Assembly: GCA_009760855.2 (NCBI GenBank)
Contig: WPIO01000051.1
Span: forward strand, 1,294,001 to 1,358,000
Length of the DNA stretch: 64,000 nt
Direction: 5' to 3'
Origin: Cristatella mucedo
Taxonomy: Eukaryota > Bryozoa > Phylactolaemata > Cristatellidae
Each line of letters begins with the position of its first letter. Positions within the stretch are counted from its first letter, which is position 1. The position numbers and the translations under genes are program-made. Shown here one piece after another: positions 1-13,200 of the stretch. The notes under the pieces were generated by a model. The model saw only the letters and a list, made by a program, of their open reading frames with translations, was not told the DNA's origin and made no database searches.

Positions 1-1295
1 AAGTGCTTGAGTAGCTGTAGCAGCATTAATATCCTACGGTACTCTTGAGGCCAGAGAGGAACACAAGAACCAAGATGGCTGCGTCATATTTATCTGCTAG
101 TCAAAACTTACTCATATGCATACTTACTGAAACCCAATAAAATTATACATGTGAAAATAAACAGCAGAATATTGGAAGTTCATGGTATCAGTGAGAGCGA
201 GAACCAACAGCAGCAGCTGCAGCAGCTGGGCAGTAAGTATGGTACGACGGACGGAATGGTGGCGCTTTTGACAGAAGTCGTCCGAGCCTGTCAGTCCGTT
301 CATGTCCATGACTAAATCTAACGATGGAACTACGGGTAAGCTACCCCTAGCCGAGGCACGGGAATCTTTCTCCCAGACATACCCGTCACGCGCTCACAAA
401 ACCCAGTGAGTATTAGCAAATTCGGATCGTTTTTTCCAAATCAAGGCAGCAGACAAACAGCGAGCCTATTATGAGGCATCGCTCGGAAACAGGGCAGTCG
501 GCAGTGCCGAGATGGCATCAGAAAGTAGACGAAAATATATGAGTGCTGTTCATGCTACACAAGACCGCTTCTCCCTGGGCCCCTACTTGCCGTGAACAGC
601 GGCACTTTAGAGGGGATGCTTGCTACAATCTGCACCTGGGATCTAGAGGGGTGGAGCTGGAGGATTCAAGCCACGCCCTTTCAGGCCAGAGGGGCCTCAA
701 AACAGTAGTGCGGAAAATGATGGCGGCCTGAAACACGCCAGCCTAAAAAGCATGCTGCCCACGATCAAGAGGAAGGTCCAGCTCTTTCTTAACCTGATAG
801 AAACAAAAGCTGAGAGCAGCATCCTGTCGACAGACAGGCCTTTTTGCGACTCCTTCATTTTAAATCCCGACCGCTTAAAGCAGCAGGGCCAAAAAAAGCA
901 ATGGCGTGCATGAGCGGAAAGTAATTTGGTTTTAGACTTCACAATTGAAGCGCCGAGTATATACTTTAGGCTCTTCCTGAAATTTTTTTAGTTTTGCTCT
1001 TACCAGCGTATCAAGTTATCAGTTGTCAAACAAGACAATTACGCCTTAGGTCAGGTGCTGTTGCCAAAAATGAAGTAAGATGTTCGTGCCTGTTGAATAT
1101 CCGGACCATTCTCTAAGAGGAACTAGATGAATGTGTAGCACCAGCTGAGGTCGTGATGCTTGCTAAGGCATGACAAATACTCGCTCCTGCAGAGAGAGCT
1201 ATGCTGAGGACGAGATTCTGATTGGAATCATGTACAAATTAGTTAAGATTACAGTTTAGGGGTTTTAGATTTGAATTGTGTTTAATGTAATTATT
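1..1295. other. Stretch without recognisable feature
   Basis: Only short frames on both strands, no repeat family recognised, no splice-linked coding signal. Confidence 0.4.
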
Positions 1296-1568
1296 AACAT
1301 TCGGACAGCATTTAGTGGGTCCCTGTGATTCTTCCTTGATGTGCTTATGTGTGCTGACACTGTGCATGCTGCCACTTACCACATTTGCATGCTGACCCTG
1401 TGCATGTCACCCCTAACCATATTTTTCATTTTGTTTGTTTATCAAGCATGATTTTACTCACCATTCAATTGCATTTCCCTTTGCAGCAAATGTAAAGCGC
1501 CTAGAAAGAGACTAAGTTCTCTGAGGGTGCTTTATCAAGTGCATTATTCTTATTATCATTATTATTAA
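1296..1568 (+). mobile_element. L2 3' UTR fragment
   Basis: Starts at gcatttagtgggtccctgtg (end of the L2 ORF) and runs through the 3' UTR to an ATTATTATCATTATTATT tail. Confidence 0.85.
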
Positions 1569-2019
1569 CATTGCTTTTTCTTGTCGTTCCTGCTTTGGCT
1601 CGTGGCCACTTTTTTAAATGCAGCAGCACTTAATAGCCGAATTTTGTACTGGCTATGCCCTTCTGAGCTGGTTCTCCAACGGAGCATCCCTGCTGAGTTT
1701 GTCCATTTCTAATACAAGAAGGACTTTAAATCTAAGAAGCCAGGCTTACAAGGGTCATTTCGGTCTTGCTTCCGTCCTTGGTGAAAATGTCGCTAACACG
1801 GAGAGGCGGTCTAACACAGATGGAAGTGCGATGAAGGCCGACGGAAGCCAGAAGGAAATGACCAATCGTAGGTGCCGTTAAGGAAAACGCCTTGTGCAGT
1901 GCTTTGAAATGAACTGCGGACTACGTAACAGGCAAAACTGTGTAGGCATAAGACAGTTCCTAACCAAGCCACACTAGAAAGCACCGTAGTAATAATAAAA
2001 TAACATTATCTGATTGAAC

Positions 2020-2180
2020 AGCCTCATTTTTATGGCGGCAGAAGAGCCTTAACGGCTGTCACCGCCGATTGCACTTGACAATACAGAATCGCCTACTGCA
2101 GGATTCGAACACACGACCTTGCTCGTGTAGAGCGAGCACCTTACATCCTGGACTATCATGACCATTAATTACTAGCAATG
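2020..2180 (-). mobile_element. SINE family 1-like, minus strand
   Basis: On the minus strand the tRNA-like head has the B box gtgttcgaatcctgcagtag, followed by ggcggtgacagccgttaagg and cttctgccgccataaaaatg, then the gaggctg end. Confidence 0.65.
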
Positions 2181-2184
2181 GGGA

Positions 2185-3290
2185 CCAAACTTGAGGCGGC
2201 TGGCGGTGAAGGAAATTGCCTAGAAGCTGATATTGACCAAAGAAGGAAGCTGCTGCCGACAAGATCTAACAGCAGAGGCAATGCCAAGGTTCACAGAGCT
2301 TGTTTCCGGGGTGCGCGTGACTGTCAAGCAAGTACAAGAACAGACTTTTTATCCAAAGTTCATCAATGTCAGCAGCTGAGGTCAATGTAGTGCGTCGAGA
2401 TGGTAAGTGCGCCATGGGCTAAGATCTAGGACGGCTTCACATTTCTAATGGTGATTATGTCAATTGAGCCCAGCAGGACACTATAAGAGAACAAGACGGA
2501 AGCGTAAGCTTCCGCAAGAAGAAAATCAATCATTTAAAAACGGCATTGTGCTGCTTGCCTAGCAGCCAGTGGGTTCATCGGTATGACGCCACAGCCTCAA
2601 GCTGGTTGCTGCTTCTGTTGTCGAAGAGAGGCCACAGAAAGCGGCACCTCAAGCACCAATAGTCGCCTGCAGCTAGCCAAGCATCGAAGCGAAAATAGCA
2701 ACAGCAATAGCAAAGCATCGCCAAGCGCTAGCAATCGTAGACAGAATCGCGGCTGGACATCGTAAGCTGTACGAGTCGAGAATTGAAGTTGTTGGCACAA
2801 GCCAGCGAACGATCTTGAGAGCATGCGCGCCACGAATGCGCGTCACGATCGGGCTCTAATCTAGAAGAAAGCTGCTATTCCTTTCAGAGTGTTGTCTATG
2901 GTGCAGTCACTGTATGCTAACCTTCATTGGCTTCATGGCGAAAATCGACTTCAGATTCAATAACGGTCAACGGTACCCATGCGAGCTGTCTAGAGACTGT
3001 TGCTAGCAACGATAACCTGTTTTGACTGACAGAAAGTTAGTGGGGCAGTCAGCATGGGAGCTACATGTATAGTATAGCCGTGCAGTATAGTGACTATTAG
3101 TGGGGCAGCCAGTATGAGAACTATGTGTATAAGCGGTGTAAATCTGCGGACAGGCGCTGTGAGAGCTAAAGTTTTATACAAATTAACGATAGTGAGTCTT
3201 TTGTACTGCACTCCGGAAGGATCGAATCTGTATCTCGACGTTTGAAACGTGCTTCGCGAGAAGCAATGACCGAGGGTTAACAGCATGTGA
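2185..3290. other. Stretch without recognisable feature
   Basis: Contains a low-complexity Ser/Asn frame (2583-2765) that I do not believe is a gene. Nothing else stands out. Confidence 0.4.
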
Positions 3291-3295
3291 GGTAG

Positions 3296-3398
3296 CGTGC
3301 TTGGACAAGCATGCATGGATTAGCATGCATGGATTAGCATGCTTGGATTAGCATGCTTGGATAAGCATGCGTGGATTAGCATGCTTGGATGAGCATGC
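3296..3398 (+). repeat. 14 bp tandem repeat with palindromic core
   Basis: About seven copies of agcatgcttggatt (variants gcatgcatgg, gcatgcgtgg), each containing the palindrome gcatgc. Confidence 0.85.
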
Positions 3399-3409
3399 AA
3401 AATTGCAAA

Positions 3410-4505
3410 AGTATTAAGCTTAGACGAGCATATAAAAACACCCGATATTGTGACCACTGTTTAGTTGAACTTCCTGTTGGTAACATGCACTGATTCATAG
3501 AATAAGGGTAAGCGCGAAAGTGTACAGGAATAAAGTATATCTATAGATACGTACAATCAGTATGACAGCACTTGGCTAGCTATCCGGAAGGTGCCTCGTG
3601 CGCGATACGCCAACAGGCTGTGCGGCTCTTGTTCCGACCGGTGCTTTTTTCAGGCGATCTCTCCTTGACTAGAAAATTCAGTTGGAGCTTGGACTGCTAA
3701 AGACTCGACTTAAAGCAGGGAGTTCCTTTCTTTTTTCTTAATTCTTCCACAGTTTTAGGCTACGGATTTATTTTTCATATTTAGGAGTTGCTTTGAGTTC
3801 GATTGCCGCGAACGCCCGTAGCGGACCCCAGCAAAGTCTGTGTGCCGAGTCAGGCTCGTACATGATTTTCTTTGTCTTGGCTCTCCGAGAATCAGCTACT
3901 TTTTCTCCAACTGATTATTAATCTCTCTGCCGCAAGTAGCTAAACTTACAGAAATGGCGAGAAGCGATAATGCTCCAGAGGATCAACTAAATCTTTGGAT
4001 CTGTTGCGTTGTGGTTAAATAGCAATTCCATAACTGCGTGTGCTGTAGAAGGAGAGCCTGGTTGGATGGGGTCAGATTTTGTGTGAAGGCACTAAGATTT
4101 AACCAAGCGACGGCTAGCAAACCAAGAAAGAGAAAGAAAACCGTGTAGCCAACAGCGATCTCCTAGCGCTGTCTTGTAACTACCACCGTTGTGTCCAGCG
4201 AAATGCTGAAGCATGCGATATTTCGCCGGCGCTATACGAGTAAGCTAAGGACAGCAGACAGGAGATAAAAGGTGACAGCAAAACTCTCCCACTCTGCTTA
4301 TTCCCATCTAGTGTGGACTCCACCACTTATTTTCTATACTTTGCTTTTTAACCTCAAATCCAAGTTATTACTATTTTTACCTTGCATTAACCTCACAGTA
4401 ATGAGTTATGCATGTTGACCATTAAGTACTAGAAAATCAGTCGGAGAGCATAATTTCTACAGTAGTTACTCTTGTTGGTTTTGAATCAGCAATAGTACGG
4501 ACTAC
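3410..4505. other. Stretch without recognisable feature
   Basis: No frame above 60 codons on either strand and no repeat match seen. The same holds for 4670-5270 apart from one 99-codon minus frame without motifs. Confidence 0.4.
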
Positions 4506-4509
4506 TTAG

Positions 4510-4665
4510 CTTATTATGCAGCCTCGTTTTTATAGCGGCAGAATAGCCTTTAGAATGCATCCCGCTTGCAGCTGGTTACAAATAAGTATCTTCCTCATGA
4601 GTCGAGCCCATCTGAGTCGCGTAAGTACTTAGCCTTACCACTGAGCTAAAATCATTTTAGATGGT
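4510..4665 (-). mobile_element. SINE family 1-like, degenerate
   Basis: Minus strand: head gctcagtggtaaggctaag, then gggctcgactcatgagg, body decayed, end ctattctgccgctataaaaa, gaggctgc. Confidence 0.55.
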
Positions 4666-5274
4666 TTATACAATTAATGATTGGTAGGGGAAAATCCTTC
4701 GATCTTACGGCATTAAATATCTATCCTTATAATCGGCCAAGTTTGTTTCTCCTTCAGAGTCACCGACGTCACGTCTACATCGAATCCTTATTTATATAGT
4801 ACACAGTACAGCAATGACGAGTGTCAAAAAAGAGAGAGAATTTCTTAATTTGCTAATGCGACTGCACCAGGCATTCTCATAGTTGAAATTGAACATTGAA
4901 AGCTAGAACTTCACAGGACCAATGAACTGTAAAGGGCTTTTGACAGGGAGGCAATAGCATTCCATCAGCTCTCGACCTTAATACTATGGTCAGCACGTTG
5001 AGAAGGCAGAAAAGGCAGCACCAAGATGAGCTCACGAAGCTAAAGCTAAAGCCGTTCGCCACTCGTGGACAGACTCGAGAAGCAGCAGAAGCGTGACGAA
5101 TTCGCGAAGCTGCAGCCTCCCTCGTCTGTCGTTTCAAAACAGCGGGCCGGATAGGTAAATAAAGAAGCAGAGGCAAAAACTGTTGCGACCGAAGAGATTT
5201 TTTATCAATAAATTTATTTAAATACGCTGTGATTTTTTCAAAAATTTCCGTCGTACTTGACGAGCTAAAGCTTA

Positions 5275-5560
5275 ATATTCAAGATTAGTGCTAAGCCATG
5301 AAAACTACTCTCCTGCTGCCGACTATGGCTCATCCTTTTCAGCGGTACTGAGCCGCTACTCACCACCTCAACTGCTCTCCTGACTCTGCTATGCTTCCCA
5401 CTTTCTCTTTGTTGCGTGAGACGAAGTCTGTTGGCTACAGAATGCGTACCAAAAGCCGCTTAAGCTGTGAGGGCGCTATACAAAACTCTCCTGTGTAACA
5501 CCCACGTGGTATTTATGACTTTGTGGAGTTACAGACGGAGATGCATTACATTGCATAAGC
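5275..5560 (+). mobile_element. 3' fragment of the second LINE family
   Basis: Shares with the reverse complement of 25800-26060 the run from ctactctcctgctgccgact through the 3' UTR motif gtaacacccacgtggtattt. No coding left. Confidence 0.75.
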
Positions 5561-5762
5561 CACTCAACCTCTGCCGAATAATACGATGCGATTATGTTCG
5601 TGCATTGTTACCTTTTGGAATCTTGGATTTCATCGAATCTCTGAAGAAACGAATAATGACTGGAACAAAAACACTTGCAGTTATGCTGAGCTAAACATGC
5701 AGCCAAGGTTAGCGAGTTTAAGGCGCAAAGAAACTTCCGGGTACTACTTTCGGAATCGATTT

Positions 5763-5940
5763 AAGAATAATAAAAATAATAATGCATTTGATAAAGCGCC
5801 CTCAGAGAACTTAATCTCTTTCTAGGCGCTTTACATTTGCTGCAAAGTGAAATGCAATTGAATGATAAGTAAAATCATGCTTGAAAAACAAACAAAATGA
5901 ATAATATAGTTAGGGGTGACATGCACAGGGTCAAATCTTA
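5763..5940 (-). mobile_element. L2 3' UTR fragment
   Basis: Minus-strand 3' end with AATAATAAAAATAATAAT tail and the family sequence gcgccctcagagaacttaat. Confidence 0.85.
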
Positions 5941-6169
5941 GCCTAGGTTTTTAGTGCCGCCTTTAGAGTCCAGTGCAATTTTAGAAATACAGCCGAATTC
6001 ATGGCTCTTTATTTCGTAAGACCTACCTATATAATTTTGGCTATGCTTACCTGGGTCCTGCACTTCCCGTAAATGGAAGAAACGTCAACTGAGTCTAAGG
6101 CAAATCGCTAGCGGGCGCTGACTTATGTAAAGAATGCTCATGTCAACTTAAGAAGGTAGGCAGCCGTGC

Positions 6170-7190
6170 GTTTGGCCTATGCCATCGCCAAACTCAATCT
6201 GGAATCTCATTTCTACGCCCGATGACGATGCGCTCTATCTACCCATCGACCCAACTAAGCCTCGCTCGGCTTACTTACCGCCCCTTCAGACTGCATCGTC
6301 GACATTTGCACTTGCGTGGCCACTAGCTTCTTGAAGCTTAATGATGATAAGACCAGCTTATGCGTCCTAGGCAACCAGAGTATCGCCATCAAGTCGCAAG
6401 ACCCTTGAGCCATGCTAAAGGTCACCCTTCTTGACAATTGCCTCATCTAGCATCCGTCGAGCGACGTCTGCCCGTAATCTCGGCTGGCTGCTTCAAATTC
6501 ACTTATCACTGTATGAGCACACCATAAAGTTGGCCTATTCTCTGCTAAAGAACGTCGTCGAAATTGTAGGGCCTGCTTAGACAAGAGTACGACAGCCAAA
6601 GTAGTTAGAGTATTGCAGCTCCCTTTATTCAGTGCTGCCAGCCATCGCCCTTAAGCGTCTGCAAGTGGTACGCTCGCTCTCTATCAAGCATCGAATCGAC
6701 TTAACATAGATCCTCAGTCTGGCTACCAGGTCGCTCGCTACACCGGCTCGCACCAGCCTCCCTATCCAACACCCTATCCGCTATCCTCGCTCCTCCAGTC
6801 ACGTGCTCTCGTGCCACCCACTCCTCGGCCTCCGTTCGTCTCGCCATCACTCGTACTAACAATGAAATATCTCGGCGATCGGGCTTTCAGTTTGAGACCA
6901 CGCCCACAGCCTCCAACTCGCTTAAGGCTTAGATCGCAACCAGCAATAACTTAGTCTCATGTAAATCATGCCCCTCAAAGACGTAGTGAAGATGTTTTTT
7001 CTTTTGCATAGTTCAGTGTTCCTGGAGAGAGGTCCTACTAACCCGTGGCCCTCAATGTCTTCTTGTATGTTTTAGCATGCTGGCCTTAGCATGATACTTA
7101 CGTGCTGTTGCTTGTTTGTCTAAGCATGATGCCGCACATGTCATTTACCCTTTGCTATATTACTTCTCTTGCAGATACATGAAATAATAA
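6170..7190 (+). mobile_element. Degenerate LINE RT remnant, plus strand
   Basis: Frame fragments read FYARDDDALYLP (decayed YADDTQLYLP), FLKLNDDKTSLCVLGNQS, RACLDKSTTAKVVRVLQL and IKHRIDLT, the usual L2/CR1 order. An ATAATAATTAGAATAATAG tail follows at about 7185. It lies head-to-tail against the next minus-strand copy, and both tails meet near 7190. Confidence 0.7.
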
Positions 7191-8740
7191 TTAGAATAAT
7201 AGTCATAATAATAGGACATTTGCATTGCGCCTTCAGAGAGCCTAATCATTTTCTAGGCTTTGTAAGTATGCTGTAAAGGAAGCCTGATCAAATGCTTAGT
7301 TAACATGCACAATATTAACAAGCATATAATTGTTAGAGGTAACATGCTCAGTGTCAGTACGCATACGAACACAAAATACAGAGCACAAGGACCCACCGAA
7401 TGCTGTGAGAAAGAGGTGCGTTTTTAGCTTCTTTTTAAATATCGTCAATTCAGGGGATGTCGTGACGTTTGTCGAGAGCGAATTCCAGGCTTTGAGCGAA
7501 TAAAAACTAAAGGCACCGTTTAAAACGAATTGAAGGTTGATCTGCGGCAGAGCTAAGCGAATTGAGTAAGAAAAGCAGTTATTACGTTGCCTAGACTGGT
7601 GAGTAGTTGCGATACGTAGGCTAGAGCCGGAAATTAATGGACCTTAAAGTGAGTGACAGAACCGTGAAGTTGATACTATGCTTGATTTGGAGCCAGTAGA
7701 GGTCGGCGAGAAGTTTTGTGATGTGGCAACTGTGAAGCCCACGACAGACTAGCCTAGCTTCCAAATTTTGCATCCATGGCTTAGGCTGGTAGACCTACAA
7801 GCAGTGAGTTATAGAAGTCGATACGGTACTTCACAAATGCACGGATTAATTTGGATATATTATTTCTGTCTAACAATGCCCAAATTTTTGCAATGCTACG
7901 TAACTGAAAGTAGGCAGACTACGGAGATACTGTGATCTTCTAATGAAAGGTCATTTTGGAACAGGACACCTAGATTTCGTGCAGCTACTACCAGGAGATA
8001 TGATGCCAGAGCCGATTTTCCGCTTTAAGCTTTCTAATTTCTGAGTCACACTTGGCTTGCCCATAAATAATGCATCAGTCAATTTGAGAAAGTTTGCTGT
8101 CATCCGTGTAGATGTAAGCAATTCATGCAGCTAGGGAGTTGAGATGATTCGACGTGCTCGACGGCTGGGAGGGATCGCAGCACAGATACAGCTGTGCGCC
8201 ATCTGCGTAGAAATGACAGCCGAGATTGCGAGACTGCTCTTGGTGATCACAATCTGCAAGAGGGAGAGTATAATCGTGAAAAGAAGCGGACCGAGCACAG
8301 AACCCTAAGGTACCCTATACTTTAGTGGTTTCTAGGCGGATATTTGTGCGTTTACATCAGTACTCTGGAGTCTCCCACTGAGATAGAATCTACTGCCTTG
8401 CACTGCAGAGCCCATGGTGCCCAGGCGATATTAGAGGCGCTCGAGAAGCATTTGGCGATCAATAGCATCAAACGCACCCGAAAGATCGAGAAAACGAGCA
8501 AAGAGACTTTTGCTAAGTTTGCATTCCTAAGAAAGTCGTTAAACATCCGAAACAATGCTGACTCTGCCGAGTGATTAGCTCTAAAACCCGATTAGAACTT
8601 ACTTGCTATGTTGAAGTTTCAATTTAGGAGTTTAGTTGGTCTCCCAATGCCCGTTCTACTACCTTAGATAAGAACGGCAATAGGAGGACTAGGCGGAAGG
8701 TGTTCAAGTTCTCTTGATTTCGTTAAAATGTAAGCACATG
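7185..8740 (-). mobile_element. L2/CR1-type LINE, old degenerate copy
   Basis: Parallel at DNA level to the 10.3-12 kb copy, from an AATAATAGTCATAATAATAG tail at 7190 up to RT coding (FNDFLRNANLAKVSLLV). No long frame survives. More diverged than its neighbours. Confidence 0.8.
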
Positions 8741-8764
8741 GGTGGAGATTTAGTTCTTAAACAG

Positions 8765-10280
8765 TGCCATGTCTTTGGCCTATTATTATTATCCCTAAAC
8801 CTCGTTATAAAACGGCTTATTTTTATTATAATTTTTCCCGCGATCGAGTCAAATGCTCAATGCTACTCCCTTTCACTCTTAAAGGTAGCGACCTAAGGAA
8901 AACCTTTGGAACAAAAATTCTCGGTTCTTATAGGAATTATTCTGCTCAAAACAAAGCTAACCACATAGGGTGTTCGCACAACTATCTCAGAGCTGAAAGG
9001 AAACATTGCAATGTCTATGTATATAGTCCTTTAAAGATCACCGAGCTAAAGTCGATAGTAGCTTTGGATGTTTCAAAGGACTCTTAGTTCGATCCGTCTG
9101 AAGAGCTTAGCAACGACTGTCGATTTAATAAAAAAAACCTTTGCTCTCCGCTCGTCATTGCCGACGGGTGAGACTTACATCGTCGAAAAGGATCCGGAAC
9201 AAGCGAAAGCACAGCGTGCTGAATACATTGCCCGTAACTATCGCGAGAAACTACGAGAAAAACAATCACCGGCGGAGGTCCAGGACCACTCGGCGCCGAA
9301 CTGTCAAAACTCAACGGAATACGTCGCATACTGCAAACTCTACAGTTGAAAGTTAGTAGAAGAAGAGGAAGCCGGGGAAGCGGTGTACTACAAAATGTCA
9401 GCGAGCAAGGTGACAAGGTCAACAGCAGGACTGAGCGCAAGCTGGGGGGGGACACTTCCCAGCCTAGTTCTTGGGTTCGAGTCGTTGCACGATTTTATGA
9501 CGGTCTCACTAGCTTGCTCACCACAGGTTTCAGCGAACGCGAGAATTTCTGGGGTTTTTCACGTGCATCAGTTAATGTCAAGCTATCACAAACTAGTTAG
9601 AGCGCTTCATGGCAGAGCGCCGGCTAATTAACTGGTTTCTTTGTGCTGAATTACCGCTATTTTCTTATTGACAGGATGCCAATGAGATCACGGAAGCCGC
9701 CGAGGACCTTTATGAGCTGCAAGGCCCCAACTTGCAGATACACGCTCGCATCTGTCTGTCGCCCTATTGATGGCGGCTCGTTGGCAGTACGTTGGTTAGC
9801 GATTTCAGTTTTAAGACACTTATTGTGGTCTATTTATGTCGTAAGGGTCAGGCTACACACTACCTTCGCAGAGCCACAGTAGCTTGCTCACTGGGATCCT
9901 TAGGGCCTGAAAGAATTTCTGTTCCAGTCAATCACCTCATGTGAGTGCGAGGTACATCTGTTTTTCTCTTTGTGAGTTACTCTTTCTATTGAGCTCCAGG
10001 ATAATTCGATCGCTAGAAGCAATCAGCCGTGGTATTCCTTGCTAGTCTTCGCGAGTAGCTTGAGGCTCTACCTATCCCATCGTGGCTCTGCTGTGACTTT
10101 GTGCTGTACTGACTGCTTTTGAGTGCCAGCAGGCTCCCAAAGGATTCCGACACTTGATATTCTTGAAATAAAATTCAAAATTTACAATAGAAAACCAAAT
10201 GCGTGCACTCTTAACAACCAAGAAAAGAAAATATTCAAGTCAGGAAAACGCTATTCCGCTCCTCGATGTGGCACTTTACA
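8765..10280. other. Intergenic, only the small 9068-9349 frame
   Basis: Several overlapping short frames at 9.1-9.6 kb on both strands. None has a recognisable domain. Confidence 0.4.
9068..9349 (+). CDS. Small open frame, 93 codons, uncertain
   Basis: ATG to TGA at 9068-9349. The N-terminus MFQRTLSSIRLKSLATTVDL is basic, Ser-rich and free of acidic residues until Asp19, like a mitochondrial targeting peptide. The middle DPEQAKAQRAEYIARNYREK is strongly helical and looks coding-like. No family recognised, no neighbour in support, and antisense frames overlap it. It may be a remnant of a retrocopy or a chance frame. Confidence 0.2.
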   Translation: MFQRTLSSIRLKSLATTVDLIKKTFALRSSLPTGETYIVEKDPEQAKAQRAEYIARNYREKLREKQSPAEVQDHSAPNCQNSTEYVAYCKLYS

Positions 10281-10284
10281 ATAT

Positions 10285-13200
10285 TAATAAAAATAATAAT
10301 GCACTTGATAAAGCGCCCTCAGAGAACTTAATCTCTTTCTAGGCGCTTTACATTTGCTGCAAAGGGAAATGCAATTGAATAGTAAGTAAAATTATGCATG
10401 AATAACAAACAAATGAATAATATGGTTAGGGGTGACATGCACAGGGTCAGCATGCAAATGTGGTTAGTGGCAGCATGCACAGTGTCAGCACGCATGAGCA
10501 CATCAAGGACGAATCACAGGGACCCACTAAATGCTGTCCTAAATAGGTGTGTTTTTAGGTTCCTTTTAAATGTGGTCAGGTCAGGGGATGTTCTGACGCA
10601 GGTCGGGAGGGAGTTCCAGGCTTTAAGAGCATACGAACGAAATGCACGGTCTCCAAAGGATTTGAGGTTTGTACGAGGTATTTGTAGACTGTTGGATTCC
10701 GAAAAGCGGGTGGTACGATGCTTGGCCGGATGGAGGAGTATACCGGAGAGATAAGCTGGAGCCATAGAATGAAGGGACCTAAAAGTGAGCGACAAAACCT
10801 TGAAGTCAATCCGTTGCTTGACTGGTAGCCAGTGCAGGCCGGCGAGAAGTGGAGTAATGTGGCAACTGCGACGCTCACGACAGAAAAGCCTAGCTGCCGA
10901 GTTTTGCATCAGCTGCAATCGCCTGATTGCACACGCCGGTGGGCCAGTAAGCAGTGAGTTGCAGAAGTCGAAACGGGATGTCACGAGTGCATGGACCAAC
11001 TTGGATGTGGTATCCTTATCTAAACAAGCCCGAATTTTAGCAATGTTATGAAGCTGAAAATAGGCAGATTTGACTGTGGACCTGATATGGTCGTCTAACG
11101 AGAGGTCGCTTAAGAATACAACACCTAGATTTCGATCCTCATTCGACAGGAGATATGCTGGCAGAGCCAATTGTGAGAGTCAGCCTTTCCAATCTCTGAA
11201 TCACACTGGGTTTGCCCATAATTAGTCAGTTAGTTTTATCATCGTTTAGTTTTAGAAAATTTGCTGCCATCCATGTGCGGATGTCATCAATGCATGCAGC
11301 AAGGGAGTTGAGAGAATTTGAGGTGCTTGAAGGCTGGGAGGGATCAAAGCAAACTTACAACTGAGTGTCATCCGCATAGAAGTGAAAGCCTAGATTGTGC
11401 TTGGCAATCACATCAGAAAGAGGCAGAGTATAAACCGTGAAAAGAACCAGACCTAGCACTAAGCCCTGAGGTACTCCATATTTCAGATGTACTTCAGATG
11501 ATCTTCGTCCATTCACGTCAATACTCTGGAGTCTCCCACTGAGATAGGACCTGAACCATTGCAGAGCAGTGCCAGTGATGCCCAGGCGAGATGAGTGACG
11601 CTCTAGAAGAACTTTGTGATCGATGGTATCAAAAGCTGCCGAAAGATCGAGCAAAACAAGCAGAGACACTCTACCCATGTCTGCATTCCTAAGTAGGTCG
11701 TTGTATACCCGAAGCAATGCTGACTCTGTGGAGTGATTAGCTCTAAAGCCAGACTCGAACTTACTAGCAATGTTTAAAGTTTCAACATATGAGTTCAGCT
11801 GGTCTGCCACGATCCATTCCAGTGTCTTTGATAAGAATGGTAGAAGGGAGACTGGGCAGTAGTTGCTTAAGTTCTCTTGGTCTAGTGTCGCTTTCTTGAA
11901 AAGTGGCCTGACTACAGCTTTTTTAAAAGGTGCTGGGACATGACCTGACGCTAATGACATATTAATGATGTTAGTTATGCATGGCAGCAGCAGATCAATG
12001 CAGCATTGGAGCAGGACAGTGGGAAAAGGGTCTAGAGGACTTGTTGTCTTCTTTGATTGCGATGCGAACTTTAGGACTAGATCACTAGTGACCTGCTTAA
12101 ATGCAGACATTGAGGTGCAGCCAGGAACCGTGGAACAGCATTCTAGTGGGGAGGTTGTCATCGCAGGGATGGATTCCCTGATCTTGTCTATCTTCTGCAC
12201 AAAGGATCGAGAGAAGCGATCGGCTAGACCATCACAAGGATCATCAGGTAAGGAGCTAATCTGGGAACGGTTGAGGAGATGGTTTATTGTCGACATCAGC
12301 ATTTTTGGATTGTGCATCTGTGATTCAACAATGTTTCTATAGAAGCTAGACTTGGCCTTTGCTAGGATCTATTGGTACGACCTACAGTAGTTTTCATATG
12401 CCTGTCGATAGACAGTTAGTCCGGATCTTTTGTATTCTTTTTCAAGCTTTCGTTTAGTAGACCTGGCTAGTTTAATGTCTGTGGTAAACCATGGGCCTCT
12501 GGGCGGTGGCGCACAGTGCGCTTTGTGAGAGGTGCAAACTTGTCAAGCGTGTCAGCTAGTGTCGTGTTGTAGCTATCTACCAATGATGACAGATCGGAGG
12601 GAGGATTGAGCAGCAGAGGTGAAGCAGATATTCTCGCACGGACAGCATCGATGTCAAGGGTCTTGAGGTTTTGCGATTCACAGGTTATTTTAGAAGAGGA
12701 TGTGGGCATACACTGTAGATTGAATGAGATCTGCATGTGGTCAGATAAGCAGGATTTGGTAATAATTGGTGATGACAAAGTGCAGTTGCATGAGAAAATC
12801 TGGTCGAGTGTGTGACCTTTGATGTGGGTAGGGCCATGCACATGAGCCACAAGAGCCAATTAGTCAGTCAATGCATGAAATTCGGTGCTGAAAGCGTCAG
12901 ATAAGCTATCAAAGTGAACGTTGAAATTAACCATAACGAGGAAGGATCGATTTTATGCACACAGAATCGAAATGAGATTGGAGAAATCTGAGATAAAGAA
13001 GGATTTGGTACCTGGTGGGCGATAGACTACTGCCACTATCGGTAGCTTGCTTTCGGGTGAAACCAAGACAATTGATTCAAAAGACTGCTTCGAGGGTACT
13101 GCAAATGGTTTGAAGTTGAATTTCGAGCGCACAATAATAGCAACTCCACCTCCAGTTTTGATTGATCTAGGGGTGTGAAAGAACGAGAAACCAGATGGAG

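Noticed and set aside
3296-3398. CRISPR-like repeat array
   Set aside because: Units are contiguous without spacers and the genome is eukaryotic.
10398-10754. Plus-strand frame of 118 codons, and similar ones at 10785 and 19284
   Set aside because: Antisense shadows of the L2 reverse-transcriptase C-terminus and its 3' UTR.
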